In this document: positions 28,849-38,521 of the stretch, piece by piece
How positions within the stretch are numbered: position 1 is the stretch's first letter
Layout: every line of letters begins with the position of its first letter
Source of the DNA: Nocardia cyriacigeorgica
GTDB lineage: Bacteria > Actinomycetota > Actinomycetes > Mycobacteriales > Mycobacteriaceae
Assembly: GCF_010868145.1 (NCBI RefSeq)
Contig: NZ_JAAGUY010000001.1
Location: 124,001-188,000, forward strand
Direction: 5' to 3'
DNA length: 64,000 nucleotides
The notes under the pieces: model-generated
What the model was told of the DNA's origin: nothing
The model's input: the letters and a program-made list of their open reading frames with translations, nothing else
Database searches by the model: none
Translations under genes and position numbers: made by a program

Positions 28849-28946
28849 CTCCTCGTCCTCATGGCCACGTCCGCGGAAGGCGCCCGGCCCGCCGCGGGCC
28901 CTGTGACCATTGAACTCCGTCCCTGACGTCTGCGGCACCCCGGAGA

Positions 28947-30236
28947 TCAGAGGTTGCCGACGATGTGCTCCAGACGCTGGGCGATGTGCTCACGGGCTTG
29001 CTCGCGCAGGGCGGGCCGATACCCGGACGGGTACACAGGGTCGCCGGGCGCGTAGTCCTTCAGGACCTCTTTCGCGAGGGTGATCTTGTGGACCTCGGTT
29101 GGCCCATCCGCGATGCCCATGACCTCGGCGTAGTTCATCATGTCCACGAACGGCAGATCCTGGCTGACGCCGAGCGCGCCGTGCAGATGCAGCGCTCGCT
29201 GAGCGATATCGTGCATCACCTTCGGCATCGCGACCTTGATCGCGGCGATGTCCTTGCGCACCTTCAGGTAATCCTGTTCCCTATCGATACGCCAGGCTGT
29301 GCGCAGTACCAGCAGCCGGAACTGTTCCATGGCGATCCAGCTGTCGGCGATGCGCTCCTGGGTCATCTGGAGCCCGGCCAGCGGGCCCTTGCGCATCGGA
29401 CGTGACACCGCGCGTTCGCACATCATGTCGAAGGCCTTACGCACTAATGCGACCGTGCGCATGGCGTGATGTACCCGTCCGCCGCCGAGGCGGGTCTGCG
29501 CGACGACAAAGCCCTGGCCTTCGGCGCCGAGCAGATGATCTGCCGGTACCCGGACATCGGTGAACCGCAGATGCCCCTCGTGCTCGCTGAAACCGTGCAC
29601 ATGGAAGTTCTTCACTATCTCCAGGCCGGGAGTGTCGGCGGGCACGATGAACATCGACATGCCCTGATACGGGCTGACATCGGGGTTCGTCACCACCATG
29701 ACGATGTGGAAGGCCGCGAACTTGGCGTTGGAGTTGAACCACTTCTCGCCGTTGATGACCCAGTGGTCTCCGTCGCGCACTGCACGGGTCTTGAACAAAG
29801 TCGGATCCGATCCTCCCGTGGGTTCGGTCATCACATAGCAGGAGCCGATCTCGCCCGCCAGCAGCGGCTCGAGGTACTGCTTCTGCTGCTGTTCGGTCCC
29901 GTAATGCGCCAGGATCTCCGCGTTCCCGGAATCGGGCGCCTGACAACCGAAGACCGACGGCGCCCAGACCGACGTGCCGAGGACTTCGTTGAGCAGCGCG
30001 AGCTTCATCTGGCCGAATCCGGGACCCCCCAATTCCGGGCCGAGATGGCAGGCCCACAGGCCCTGCTCCTTCACCTTCTCCTTCAGCGGACGCATGAGCG
30101 CCATGGCCTCGGTGTCGGTGCGGTCATACGGGTTCGGGTAGACCAGATCGAGTGGCTCGACCTCGGTGCGGACGAACTCGGCGGCCCAGTCCAGCTTTGC
30201 CTGGTACTCCGGATCGGTCTCGAAATCCCAAGCCAT
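28947..30236 (-). CDS. Acyl-CoA dehydrogenase
   Basis: A 429-residue acyl-CoA dehydrogenase with the first FAD signature CYVMTEPTGGSDPTLFKTRA, a beta-barrel region (INGEKWFNSNAKFAAFHIVM), GGGRVHHAMRTVALVRKAFD, and the C-terminal helix pattern HLHGALGVSQDLPFVDMMNY with MGIADGPTEVHKITLAK. The substrate chain length is unknown. The ATG at 30236 follows GAAAGG. It is divergent from glcB. Confidence 0.9.
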   Translation of the reverse strand: MAWDFETDPEYQAKLDWAAEFVRTEVEPLDLVYPNPYDRTDTEAMALMRPLKEKVKEQGLWACHLGPELGGPGFGQMKLALLNEVLGTSVWAPSVFGCQAPDSGNAEILAHYGTEQQQKQYLEPLLAGEIGSCYVMTEPTGGSDPTLFKTRAVRDGDHWVINGEKWFNSNAKFAAFHIVMVVTNPDVSPYQGMSMFIVPADTPGLEIVKNFHVHGFSEHEGHLRFTDVRVPADHLLGAEGQGFVVAQTRLGGGRVHHAMRTVALVRKAFDMMCERAVSRPMRKGPLAGLQMTQERIADSWIAMEQFRLLVLRTAWRIDREQDYLKVRKDIAAIKVAMPKVMHDIAQRALHLHGALGVSQDLPFVDMMNYAEVMGIADGPTEVHKITLAKEVLKDYAPGDPVYPSGYRPALREQAREHIAQRLEHIVGNL

Positions 30237-30509
30237 GGTCGGCCTTTCGTCGGCTTCGGTGCTGCGGCCCGGATGGCCGGGGATCGCAGGTGCTGTTGTT
30301 GAGCACACTATCCACCGCCACATACCTCATCAAGGGTCTCGCGAACTCCCGGATGGCCCGCGATGCGCGGTAAAAGGCCCGGTAGGGTCGGTGGAGGCGG
30401 GAACAGACCGGTCGCTGCCGGTGTTGACCCCCGACGCACGGTCGTAGCACTACCGGCGGGTAACATGGCTGCGACTTTTCCTACTCGTTTCTCGACAAGT
30501 GAGGCTTAG

Positions 30510-32690
30510 ATGACAGAGCGGATTCAGGTCGGCGGGCTCCAGGTGGCCAGTGTTCTCCACGAGTTCGTAGAGAACGAGGCGCTTCCGGGTACCGGCGTGG
30601 ATTCCGCCGCGTTCTGGGCCGGCGCAGAGCGGGTCATCAACGATCTCGCCCCGCGCAACCGTGCTCTGCTGGCCGAACGCGACGAGATCCAGGGCAAGCT
30701 CGACGCCTGGCACGGCGAGAACCCCGGCGCGAACTACGACAAGGCCGCCTACAAGAACTTCCTGTCCGAGATCGGCTACCTGCGCCCCGAACCGGCCGAA
30801 TTCCAGATCGCCACCCAGAACGTCGACGACGAGATCGCGACCACCGCGGGTCCGCAGCTGGTGGTTCCGGTGATGAACGCGCGTTTCGCTATCAACGCCG
30901 CCAACGCGCGCTGGGGTTCGCTCTACGACGCCCTCTACGGCACGGACGCCATCTCCGAGGCCAAGGGCGCAGAGAAGGGCACCGGCTACAACCGCGTGCG
31001 CGGCGACAAGGTCATCGAGTGGGCGCGCAACTTCCTCGACGACTCGGTCACCCTGATCACCGGCTCGCACATCGGCTCCACCTCGTACAAGATCGTCGAC
31101 GGTGAACTGGAGGTCGGCCTCGAGGACGGCACCGAGATCGGCCTCGCCGATGCCTCCCAGCTGGTCGGCTACCTCGGTGACCCGGAGTCGCCGACCTCGA
31201 TTCTGCTGAAGCACAACGGGCTGCACATCGAGATCCAGATCGATCCCGAGTCGCCGATCGGCAGCACCGACAGCGCGGGCATCAAGGATGTCGTGCTCGA
31301 GTCCGCCGTCACCACGATCATGGACTTCGAGGACTCGGTCGCCGCGGTCGACGCCGAGGACAAGGTGCTCTGCTACCACAACTGGCTCGGCCTGATGAAG
31401 GGCGATCTGTCCGAAGCGGTCAGCAAGGGCGGCAAGACCTTCACCCGCACCATGAACCCCGACCGCGTCTACACCGCGCTCGATGGTTCCGAGCTGGTGC
31501 TGCACGGTCGCTCGCTGCTGTTCGTGCGCAACGTGGGCCATCTGATGACCTCCGACGCGATCCTCGACGCCGAGGGCAACGAGGTGCCCGAGGGCATCAT
31601 GGACGGCCTGATCACCTCGCTGATCGCCAAGCACGCTCTCAGCGGTGACACGAAGCTGAAGAACAGCCGCACCGGTTCGGTGTACATCGTGAAGCCGAAG
31701 ATGCACGGACCCGACGAGGTCGCCTTCACCAACGAGCTGTTCGGCCGGATCGAAGACGTCATCGGTGTGGAGCGCAACACCCTCAAGGTCGGCATCATGG
31801 ACGAGGAGCGCCGCACCACCGTCAACCTGAAGGCCTGTATCGCGGCCGCCGAGAACCGCGTGGTCTTCATCAACACCGGCTTCCTCGACCGCACCGGCGA
31901 CGAGATCCACACCTCCATGGAGGCCGGCGCGATGGTCCGCAAGGCCGATATGAAGGCTCAGCAGTGGATCGCCTCCTACGAAGACTGGAACGTCGACACC
32001 GGTCTGGCCACCGGCCTGCCCGGCAAGGCGCAGATCGGTAAGGGCATGTGGGCCATGCCGGATCTGATGGCCGACATGCTGGTCCAGAAGATCGGCCACC
32101 CGAAGGCGGGTGCCAACACCGCCTGGGTGCCTTCGCCCACCGCCGCCACCCTGCACGCCACCCACTACCACCTGGTGGATGTGTTCAAGCGGCAGGCCGA
32201 GCTGGCCAAGGGCGGCGCCCGCGCCACCGTGGACCAGATCCTGGAGATCCCGTTGGCCGCCGACACCAACTGGTCGGCCGAGGAGAAGCAGCAGGAGCTG
32301 GACAACAACTCCCAGTCGATCCTCGGTTACGTGGTGCGCTGGATCGACCAGGGCGTCGGCTGCTCCAAGGTGCCCGACATCAAGGACGTCGCGCTGATGG
32401 AGGACCGCGCCACCCTGCGCATCTCCAGCCAGCTGATGGCCAACTGGCTGCGTCACGGCATCGTCTCCGCCGACGACGTGGTGGCCAGCCTGGAGCGGAT
32501 GGCTCCGGTGGTCGACCGCCAGAACGCAGGTGACGCGAGCTACCGGCCGATGGCGCCCGACTTCGCGGGCAGCGTCGCCTTCCAAGCCGCCAAGGAGCTG
32601 ATCCTGGAGGGCACCAAGCAGCCCAACGGCTACACCGAGCCCATCCTGCACCGTCGTCGCCGTGAGGCGAAGGCGCTCGCTGCCAAGTGA
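30510..32690 (+). CDS. glcB: Malate synthase G
   Basis: A 726-residue form G malate synthase that condenses glyoxylate and acetyl-CoA in the glyoxylate shunt. Family landmarks are [15 protein letters not shown], the TIM-barrel segment [16 protein letters not shown] with the metal-binding acidic pair, [30 protein letters not shown] and [17 protein letters not shown]. Length equals that of mycobacterial GlcB (Rv1837c), and its position downstream of gcvP matches mycobacteria. Two hairpin terminators follow the stop. Confidence 0.97.
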   Translation: MTERIQVGGLQVASVLHEFVENEALPGTGVDSAAFWAGAERVINDLAPRNRALLAERDEIQGKLDAWHGENPGANYDKAAYKNFLSEIGYLRPEPAEFQIATQNVDDEIATTAGPQLVVPVMNARFAINAANARWGSLYDALYGTDAISEAKGAEKGTGYNRVRGDKVIEWARNFLDDSVTLITGSHIGSTSYKIVDGELEVGLEDGTEIGLADASQLVGYLGDPESPTSILLKHNGLHIEIQIDPESPIGSTDSAGIKDVVLESAVTTIMDFEDSVAAVDAEDKVLCYHNWLGLMKGDLSEAVSKGGKTFTRTMNPDRVYTALDGSELVLHGRSLLFVRNVGHLMTSDAILDAEGNEVPEGIMDGLITSLIAKHALSGDTKLKNSRTGSVYIVKPKMHGPDEVAFTNELFGRIEDVIGVERNTLKVGIMDEERRTTVNLKACIAAAENRVVFINTGFLDRTGDEIHTSMEAGAMVRKADMKAQQWIASYEDWNVDTGLATGLPGKAQIGKGMWAMPDLMADMLVQKIGHPKAGANTAWVPSPTAATLHATHYHLVDVFKRQAELAKGGARATVDQILEIPLAADTNWSAEEKQQELDNNSQSILGYVVRWIDQGVGCSKVPDIKDVALMEDRATLRISSQLMANWLRHGIVSADDVVASLERMAPVVDRQNAGDASYRPMAPDFAGSVAFQAAKELILEGTKQPNGYTEPILHRRRREAKALAAK

Positions 32691-32708
32691 TCTCCAGTGA
32701 GTGAAAAG

Positions 32709-32724
32709 TAGCTCCCAGGAGCTA
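32709..32724 (+). terminator. First hairpin after glcB
   Basis: TAGCTCC-CA-GGAGCTA is a perfect seven-base stem followed by TTTC, 18 bases past the glcB stop. Very short loop, so efficiency is uncertain. Confidence 0.6.
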
Positions 32725-32733
32725 TTTCGGCGG

Positions 32734-32767
32734 AGGCCCCGTACCGGAGACGCCCGGTGCGGGGCCT
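32734..32767 (+). terminator. Second, strong terminator after glcB
   Basis: AGGCCCCG (32734-32741) pairs with CGGGGCCT (32760-32767), with an inner ACCGG/CCGGT stem, and is followed by TTGT. A classic intrinsic terminator shape. Confidence 0.8.
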
Positions 32768-33131
32768 TTGTCGTCACCCGAGATCAGCTCCCCATGGTTC
32801 GGCAATGCCAGTTGTCGGTGAGGGTGCTGGACACCCGCAGCCTCTCAGACGATGTCCTCGAGAGAGGATGTCTGTGTCGACGGGTACTGCATCCCCTCGG
32901 ACTCAGCGGTGCGTGTGAGCCGGACCTGGCTTCCATCGCCCGGCTGACGGTCCCCGGTGGAGGAGGGGGACGAGCAGGCCTTTAGGCATTGATCTCGACC
33001 TCGGGGTCCGGGCCGGGGGCCGGGCCCGTCTTGCCTGATCGGCCGAACGTCCGCAGTTTGCAGCGAACGCCCCGGCCGTCCGGCCCGAATCCGGGTGGTG
33101 CGTACAGGTGCTGATCTGCTTCAATGAAGCG
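32768..33131. other. Non-coding interval before the amidotransferase gene
   Basis: 364 bases with no supported gene or clear regulatory element. It presumably carries the promoter of the downstream amidotransferase gene. Confidence 0.45.
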
Positions 33132-33965
33132 GTGTGCCGATGGATGGCGTACTCGGGCGAGCCGATCCTTGCCGAGGATCTGCTGTTCCGGCCGGTGCAT
33201 TCACTCATCGATCAGAGCCTGCACTCACGCCTGGGCGCCACCACGACCAACGGCGACGGTTTCGGGATCGGCTGGTATGGAGCGGGGGCATCGCCCGCGG
33301 TGTTCAAGAACATCGAACCGGCCTGGAACGATCGGAATCTGCGCGAAATCGCCGGCCAACTGCGAACCCCGTTGTTCTTCGCGCACGTGCGCGCATCGAC
33401 CGGAACCTCGGTGCAGCGCAGCAACTGCCATCCCTTCCGGCATGGGCGCTGGTTGTGGATGCATAACGGTGCGCTGCGCGGTTTCCGCGATATCGAGCGA
33501 GAACTGCTGCTTGCGGTGGACCCGTCCCTGTTCCCGGATATCGAAGGCTCCACTGACTCCGAGGTGCTCTTCTTCCTTGCCCTGACGTTCGGCCTGCTCG
33601 ATGATCCGATCACCGCCGTCGCACGCGCGGTCGGGTTCGTCGAGGATGTCGGCCACCGTCACGATATCGACCACCCCATCCAGATGACGGTGGCGACAAC
33701 CAACGGCGAGTCCATCTGGGTGTTCCGCTATTCGAGCGAGGGGAAGTCACGGACGTTGTTCTTCTCCACCGAGATCGCGAAGCTACGTGCCCTGCATCCA
33801 GAGGTTCCGGTTTTGTATCAGCTCGGTGACGAGACTCGCTTCGTCGTCTCCGAGCCCCTGCGCGATCTCGCGGGAGCATGGAACGAGATCCCGGAATCAG
33901 CGGTCGCACTGGTTCACGCCGGACACGACGACCTCCGGAGGTTCGAACCCATCAGCCCCACCTGA
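33132..33965 (+). CDS. Class II glutamine amidotransferase (YafJ/EgtC type)
   Basis: A 277-residue Ntn-type amidotransferase. With the GTG start at 33132 the protein opens Met-Cys-Arg-Trp, so Cys2 becomes the N-terminal nucleophile after Met removal. That decides the start over the longer frame from 33108. Other conserved segments are TTTNGDGFGIGWYG, FFAHVRASTG, NCHPFRHGRWLWMHNGALRG and EGSTDSEVLFFLALT. This single-domain family includes EgtC of ergothioneine synthesis, but no egt genes are nearby, so the substrate is open. Confidence 0.88.
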   Translation: MCRWMAYSGEPILAEDLLFRPVHSLIDQSLHSRLGATTTNGDGFGIGWYGAGASPAVFKNIEPAWNDRNLREIAGQLRTPLFFAHVRASTGTSVQRSNCHPFRHGRWLWMHNGALRGFRDIERELLLAVDPSLFPDIEGSTDSEVLFFLALTFGLLDDPITAVARAVGFVEDVGHRHDIDHPIQMTVATTNGESIWVFRYSSEGKSRTLFFSTEIAKLRALHPEVPVLYQLGDETRFVVSEPLRDLAGAWNEIPESAVALVHAGHDDLRRFEPISPT

Positions 33966-33998
33966 GATCACCGCGCGGTTCGCGATTGGGACGACGCG

Positions 33999-35636
33999 TC
34001 ACTGGCCTTCGCCGGCGCTGCCGGTTGGCTGCGAAGCCCCCGATCCGACGGCCTTACGTGGCAGTTGCCTGGTGGCGAACAGTGCGGCGACCGCGAGCAG
34101 CGCGGTGACCGCGAAAGCCATCCGAAGGGCATCCAATCTGGCATCGGCATTCACCTCGACGATCTCGTCGGCCGCCGATTCGTCGACTCCGGCATCGACC
34201 AGGGCGCCCTGCAGGTGTGTGGTGGATACGAACGGGACTCCATCGGCCAGCTCGATGGCCGCCTGCTGCTGTACGGCGGCAGGAACGTTCGGGTTGTCCG
34301 CCAGTCCGCCGATCACCGAGCTGGTCAATGTCGCGATCAGCACAGACCCGATCAACGCAGTTCCCAACGAGGCACCGAGATTGGTTGCCGTGTTCTGCAA
34401 TCCGCCCACCTCGGCGCTCTGTGAATCGTCCACCGCGGAGACGGTGATCGCACCCAGCTGTGAGGATAGTGCGCCCAGTCCGAAACCCAGAAACACCATC
34501 GGAATCATCACGACTCGGGCGTCGGCGCCGGGGTCCATGCCCGCGACGAGGATCACGATCCCGATGATCATCGATCCCAGACCGATCCGCACCACGCGGC
34601 GCGGATTTGCTCGGGGGCGGATCTTCGGTATTCCAGCCGCTGCCAGCACCAGCGCCGCCGACAGCGGCAGGATGCGCACCCCGGTCTCCAGCGCACTGAG
34701 TTCGAGGACCACCGACAGGAACAGCGGCACCGAGAAGAAGACGCCTGCCTGTACCAGAAACTGGGCGAAGAACATGCTGAGCCCGCCGTTCAACTGCCGA
34801 TTGTGCAGCAACGCGGGGTCGATCAGTGGATCCTTGCCCGCATCGGCCAGGTGATGTTGCCACAGGATGAACACGTAGAGCACCAACAGCCCGGCCAAAA
34901 GCAGCCAGATCACCGGAGATGCCCCCATGATCTGTGGTCCGCCCGGTGTGGCTCGGACCCAGCCCCATTCGCCGGACCGCAGCACTGCGAACACGATCAT
35001 GCCCAGCGCCACCACGGACAACACCGCGCCGAGCAGATCTATCCGGACATCGGCCGGTGCGACATCGGCGATCCGGCGCAGCGCCGCCAGGATCAGCACG
35101 ACAATCACCACCTCACCGGCGAAAACGAGCCGCCAGGACGCGAAGGTTGTGACCGCGCCACCCAACAGAGGCCCCACCGCGACCGCCATCGCTCCGGCGG
35201 CGGCCACCATGCCATAGGCACCGGCGCGGCGGGCGGGAGTGAAATTCGCCGCGACCAGCGACACGATCGCTGGCATGATCAGGGCCGCGCCGATACCTTC
35301 GAGCACCGACCAACCGATCAACAACACCACCAGGTTGGGGGCAAACGCCGTCGTCAACGATCCGGCACCGTAGACGATCAGACCGATACCGAATGCCCGT
35401 CGGCGACCCAGCATGGCTCCGACCTTGCCGCCGGTGATCATCAGTGTGGCCATCACCAGGGTGTAGAGGGTGATCGCGGTCTGGATGCCGGTGATGGTCG
35501 TTCCGACATCCGTGGCCACCGAGGCCATCGACACATTCATCACCGAACTGTCGAGCGTCATCAGGAATTGACCAGCGGCCAGCACCGTCAGCACCAACCC
35601 GGAACCTGTTTTCGTGACAACCGGATCTCGTGTCAT
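33999..35636 (-). CDS. DHA2-family MFS drug exporter (14 membrane segments)
   Basis: A 545-residue EmrB/QacA-type proton-driven exporter. Motif D1 (LDSSVMNVSMASVATDVG) and motif A (GGKVGAMLGRRRAFGIG) are intact, and hydropathy shows about 14 segments. A large extracellular loop near the C-terminus (NVPAAVQQQAAIELADGVPF) is usual in the family. Substrate unknown. The ATG at 35636 follows AGGAGG. It is convergent with the amidotransferase gene and lies downstream, in the same direction, of the copper-box operon, separated by 290 bases. Confidence 0.9.
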   Translation of the reverse strand: MTRDPVVTKTGSGLVLTVLAAGQFLMTLDSSVMNVSMASVATDVGTTITGIQTAITLYTLVMATLMITGGKVGAMLGRRRAFGIGLIVYGAGSLTTAFAPNLVVLLIGWSVLEGIGAALIMPAIVSLVAANFTPARRAGAYGMVAAAGAMAVAVGPLLGGAVTTFASWRLVFAGEVVIVVLILAALRRIADVAPADVRIDLLGAVLSVVALGMIVFAVLRSGEWGWVRATPGGPQIMGASPVIWLLLAGLLVLYVFILWQHHLADAGKDPLIDPALLHNRQLNGGLSMFFAQFLVQAGVFFSVPLFLSVVLELSALETGVRILPLSAALVLAAAGIPKIRPRANPRRVVRIGLGSMIIGIVILVAGMDPGADARVVMIPMVFLGFGLGALSSQLGAITVSAVDDSQSAEVGGLQNTATNLGASLGTALIGSVLIATLTSSVIGGLADNPNVPAAVQQQAAIELADGVPFVSTTHLQGALVDAGVDESAADEIVEVNADARLDALRMAFAVTALLAVAALFATRQLPRKAVGSGASQPTGSAGEGQ

Positions 35637-35926
35637 ACCGCGCCGCCTCCTGAAGAACGTCTACCAGTAGTCGGTTCCATCAGAAGGTCTCCCTTCTGCC
35701 ACCTGGACGGAATGTGCCGGACGACCGGGCAGCTTCGCGGCGCCCAACGGGCGCACCATTGTCGTACAAGGCTCGGCCATGACCGATGCTGGTAAGCAGC
35801 GTCGACCAATTGCCCTCGGTAGCGCGGCGAAAACCTCGCCGATGAATCGTACGTGCGGGTCCGGCGATCTCGAGTGTTTCCCGCGAGTAGATCGTCGTGT
35901 GGTGTGCTGTCATTCGTCGACGTCGT
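35637..35926. other. Non-coding interval between the copper-box operon and the DHA2 exporter
   Basis: 290 bases. A leftward frame of about 77 codons (from 35913) has no ribosome site and unusual composition and is not called. No terminator or operator was evident. The DHA2 exporter promoter is expected here. Confidence 0.4.
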
Positions 35927-37252
35927 TCACCCGAATGTGCGTACGACATCGGGGAGTGCGACGGCGAGCCGGTCCACGTCCTCGACCGAGGTGAATTGTG
36001 CCGGTGTGACCCGCACGCAATCACCTCGCGCTACTCCGCCGCGTCGGACGGTGAAGATGCCGCGTTCGTGCCGCAGGTACTCCGCTATGGCTTCGTTGTC
36101 GGCCCGTGAGACGCGGCGCCGGATACGGAACGATGTGATTGCCCCGTACATCGCTCGATCTTGCGGGGTCAAGATCTCTACCGCAGGGATGTCGCGCACC
36201 CGCTGAACCCAGTAGTCGCGCAGGTACTGGAGGCGAGCCTGCTTCACCGGCGCTCCGAGTGCCGAGTGGGCGTCCAGGGCGGTGGTGATCGTCAGGAACG
36301 CGGCCGCGTTCACCGTGCCGGAATGTACCCGGGCGCGGATATCGTCGGCGGGATAGCTCTGGTCGCCGAACGCTGTGTCGATATCGTTCATTCGTTGGTT
36401 TCGGATGTAGAGGAAACCGGTGCCGAGCGGGGCGTTGATCCATTTGTGCAGCGAGAATCCGATGAAGTCGGCACCCAGATCGTCGATGGTGAAATCGAGT
36501 TGCCCCCAGGAATGGGCGACATCGACGATCACATCCACACCCTGTTGCCGGGCCATGGCGACGATCTCGCGGACCGGCAGAACCAGCCCGGTGCGGTTGT
36601 TCATGTGACTGAGCAGCATCAACTTCACTCGGGGATGTTCACGCAGCGCAGCGGAGTAGTGGTCGAGCACCGATCGGTGGGTGGCCGGCTCGGGGACGGT
36701 GGTCGTCACGATTTCCACGCCTCGTCGGCCGCGAAGCGAATCCACGGCGTACTGGCAGCTGTGGTAGTCCAGGTCCGCGTACATGACGGCGTCGCCGGGC
36801 CGCAGCTTGTTGTACCCGGTGATGAGGCTCTGCAGGGCCTCGGTGCCTCCGCGAGTCAGGGCGATCTCGTCCACCGCCGCGCCGGCGGTCGCGGCGAGCT
36901 TTTTCCGGATGTCTTCCAGCTCGGTCTTGTAGGTGGTTCTCAGCAGATATGAGCTGGACTCGTTGAGCCGGTCGGTGTTCGCCAGATAGGCCTGGCGTAC
37001 CGGCGCCGACATGATGCCGTAGTAACCGTTCTCCAGGTTGGTGATCCGCGGTGTCCTCGGGAACTGGTTCGCGACTGCGGCCCAGAATTTCTCGTCATCG
37101 GCGAGGTCCTCGGGTGTGCGGCCCACGGGCGCCGCGATGATGGCCGGTGCGGGTGGATCGGACCGCGGGCGGTCGGCATACACCAGGCCGGCCGCAAGCA
37201 CTCCGGCTCCTGCTCCGAGTCCGGCCAGCAGACCGCGTCGTGAGCTGATCAT
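35927..37252 (-). CDS. Class V PLP-dependent aminotransferase with Tat signal
   Basis: A 441-residue fold-type I PLP enzyme of the class V group (isopenicillin N epimerase / cysteine desulfurase-like). The PLP lysine is Lys270 in GFSLHKWINAP; DVAHSWGQLDF upstream supplies the cofactor aspartate. Other typical parts are LTRGGTEALQSLITGYN and HSGTVNAAAFLTI. The N-terminus MISSRRGLLAGLGAGAG, with the twin arginines and a following Ala-rich hydrophobic run, is a Tat signal, so the folded holoenzyme is probably exported. The ATG overlaps the stop of the MFS gene (ATGA at 37252-37249), and GAAAGGA precedes it. It is the last gene of a copper-box operon; reaction unknown. Confidence 0.87.
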   Translation of the reverse strand: MISSRRGLLAGLGAGAGVLAAGLVYADRPRSDPPAPAIIAAPVGRTPEDLADDEKFWAAVANQFPRTPRITNLENGYYGIMSAPVRQAYLANTDRLNESSSYLLRTTYKTELEDIRKKLAATAGAAVDEIALTRGGTEALQSLITGYNKLRPGDAVMYADLDYHSCQYAVDSLRGRRGVEIVTTTVPEPATHRSVLDHYSAALREHPRVKLMLLSHMNNRTGLVLPVREIVAMARQQGVDVIVDVAHSWGQLDFTIDDLGADFIGFSLHKWINAPLGTGFLYIRNQRMNDIDTAFGDQSYPADDIRARVHSGTVNAAAFLTITTALDAHSALGAPVKQARLQYLRDYWVQRVRDIPAVEILTPQDRAMYGAITSFRIRRRVSRADNEAIAEYLRHERGIFTVRRGGVARGDCVRVTPAQFTSVEDVDRLAVALPDVVRTFG

Positions 37253-38475
37253 CTCGAAATCCTTTCGGGTGACAGTTCGGTTTTCCCGGTGCTGTCGGGT
37301 CGGCGTGGCCGATCGGAGCGGTCGAGCAGATGCAGGCCGTAGGCGGCAGCGAGGCCGATCCCGAGCAGCCCTGCCCAGATCGTCCACTCCGCGCCCGCGT
37401 CCCGCGCGGCTCCGAACACGGCTCCGGTGCCGAGATTGCCGATGAGGATGCCGATCCCGACGATGGTGTTGTAGAAGCCGTAATGGGTGGCGACGCGGCT
37501 GCCGTCCGCCAGGGAGACAACGGTGTCCATCTCGAACGGGAAAACCGCGGCAGTGCCGACAGCCAAGAGTGCTGCCGAGATCAACACCACGGCCGCGGCT
37601 ACCGGTATCCCGAATCGGTCCGAGTTCGGCACCACCATCAGAGGTACGAAAGCAGCAGCCAGGATGGCCATTCCCGCCACCAAGCTCCGGCCGGTACCCC
37701 ATCGGGCACGGAACCAGGCGGTGATCCGGAGTTGTCCGGCCACCGCTACGACACCGGACACCACGAACACCCCGGATACCAGGAGCTGTGAGTTCGCGCC
37801 GGCGACCGATTCGGCTTGCAGGGGCAACGCCAGATACACCTGAAACGACAGCACATACGAGCCGATCATCACCAGCGCGAACATCAGGAAACGGCGGTTG
37901 GCGACGATACCGCGCCAGTCCTGCAGCACACTGGTTCGTTCGGTCGGAGCCTCGGCCCGGCGGGCAGGAAGCGCGAACAACTGGGCGACCGTCAGCGCCG
38001 CGAACACCACCGCCGCCGAAGCTGCCGCGACCTGAAAATCGACCGCCATCAATGCCAACCCGACGAGTGGGCCGGCCAGGATTCCGGCCTGGTAGAAGAT
38101 ATTGAACACGGCGAAGGCTTCGACGCGTCGCGCACCGGTATCTGCGGCCAGGTAGGCCCGCACCGCGGGGTTGAACAGCGCGCCGGCGAACCCGGTGGCC
38201 GCGGACGCGATCAGCAGACCTGGCAGCGAGGTCGCGAAAACCAACAACGCGAAACCGCCGGTGCGCAGCAGACATCCGACCACGATCAGCGGTTTGTAGC
38301 CCAACCGGTCGGCCAGAGTTCCACCGATCAAGAACATGCCCTGCTGGGAGAAATTCCGCACCCCGAGAACCAATCCCACCGCCCATGCCGCCAAACCGAG
38401 CGGACCGGCCAAATATCCGGCCAGGTAGGGCATGAGCATGTAGAAGCCGAGATTGATGCCGAACTGGTTGATCAT
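37249..38475 (-). CDS. MFS transporter (Rv0849-like)
   Basis: About 408 residues with roughly 12 membrane segments and a motif A-like loop (GGTLADRLGYKPLIVVG). Its place just after the cysK2-like gene parallels Rv0848-Rv0849 of M. tuberculosis, so it probably exports a copper-related metabolite. The start is uncertain: the ATG at 38475 and TTG at 38481 lie just after the cysK2 stop without a clear ribosome site, while an ATG at 38628 would overlap cysK2 by 107 bases. The stop overlaps the aminotransferase start (ATGA). Confidence 0.83.
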   Translation of the reverse strand: MINQFGINLGFYMLMPYLAGYLAGPLGLAAWAVGLVLGVRNFSQQGMFLIGGTLADRLGYKPLIVVGCLLRTGGFALLVFATSLPGLLIASAATGFAGALFNPAVRAYLAADTGARRVEAFAVFNIFYQAGILAGPLVGLALMAVDFQVAAASAAVVFAALTVAQLFALPARRAEAPTERTSVLQDWRGIVANRRFLMFALVMIGSYVLSFQVYLALPLQAESVAGANSQLLVSGVFVVSGVVAVAGQLRITAWFRARWGTGRSLVAGMAILAAAFVPLMVVPNSDRFGIPVAAAVVLISAALLAVGTAAVFPFEMDTVVSLADGSRVATHYGFYNTIVGIGILIGNLGTGAVFGAARDAGAEWTIWAGLLGIGLAAAYGLHLLDRSDRPRRPDSTGKTELSPERISR

Positions 38476-38521
38476 CAGCAATCGTGCGGCGGTGTCGAGC
38501 TGCGGAACTTCGCGACCACGC

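Noticed and set aside
30450-32777. 775-codon open frame antisense to glcB
   Set aside because: It mirrors the glcB codon structure and contains only low-complexity Gly/Val/Asp/His sequence with no family motifs. A shadow of high-GC coding DNA.
35680-35913. 77-codon leftward frame after the class V aminotransferase
   Set aside because: Arg/Gly-rich, no ribosome site, no hydrophobic core.
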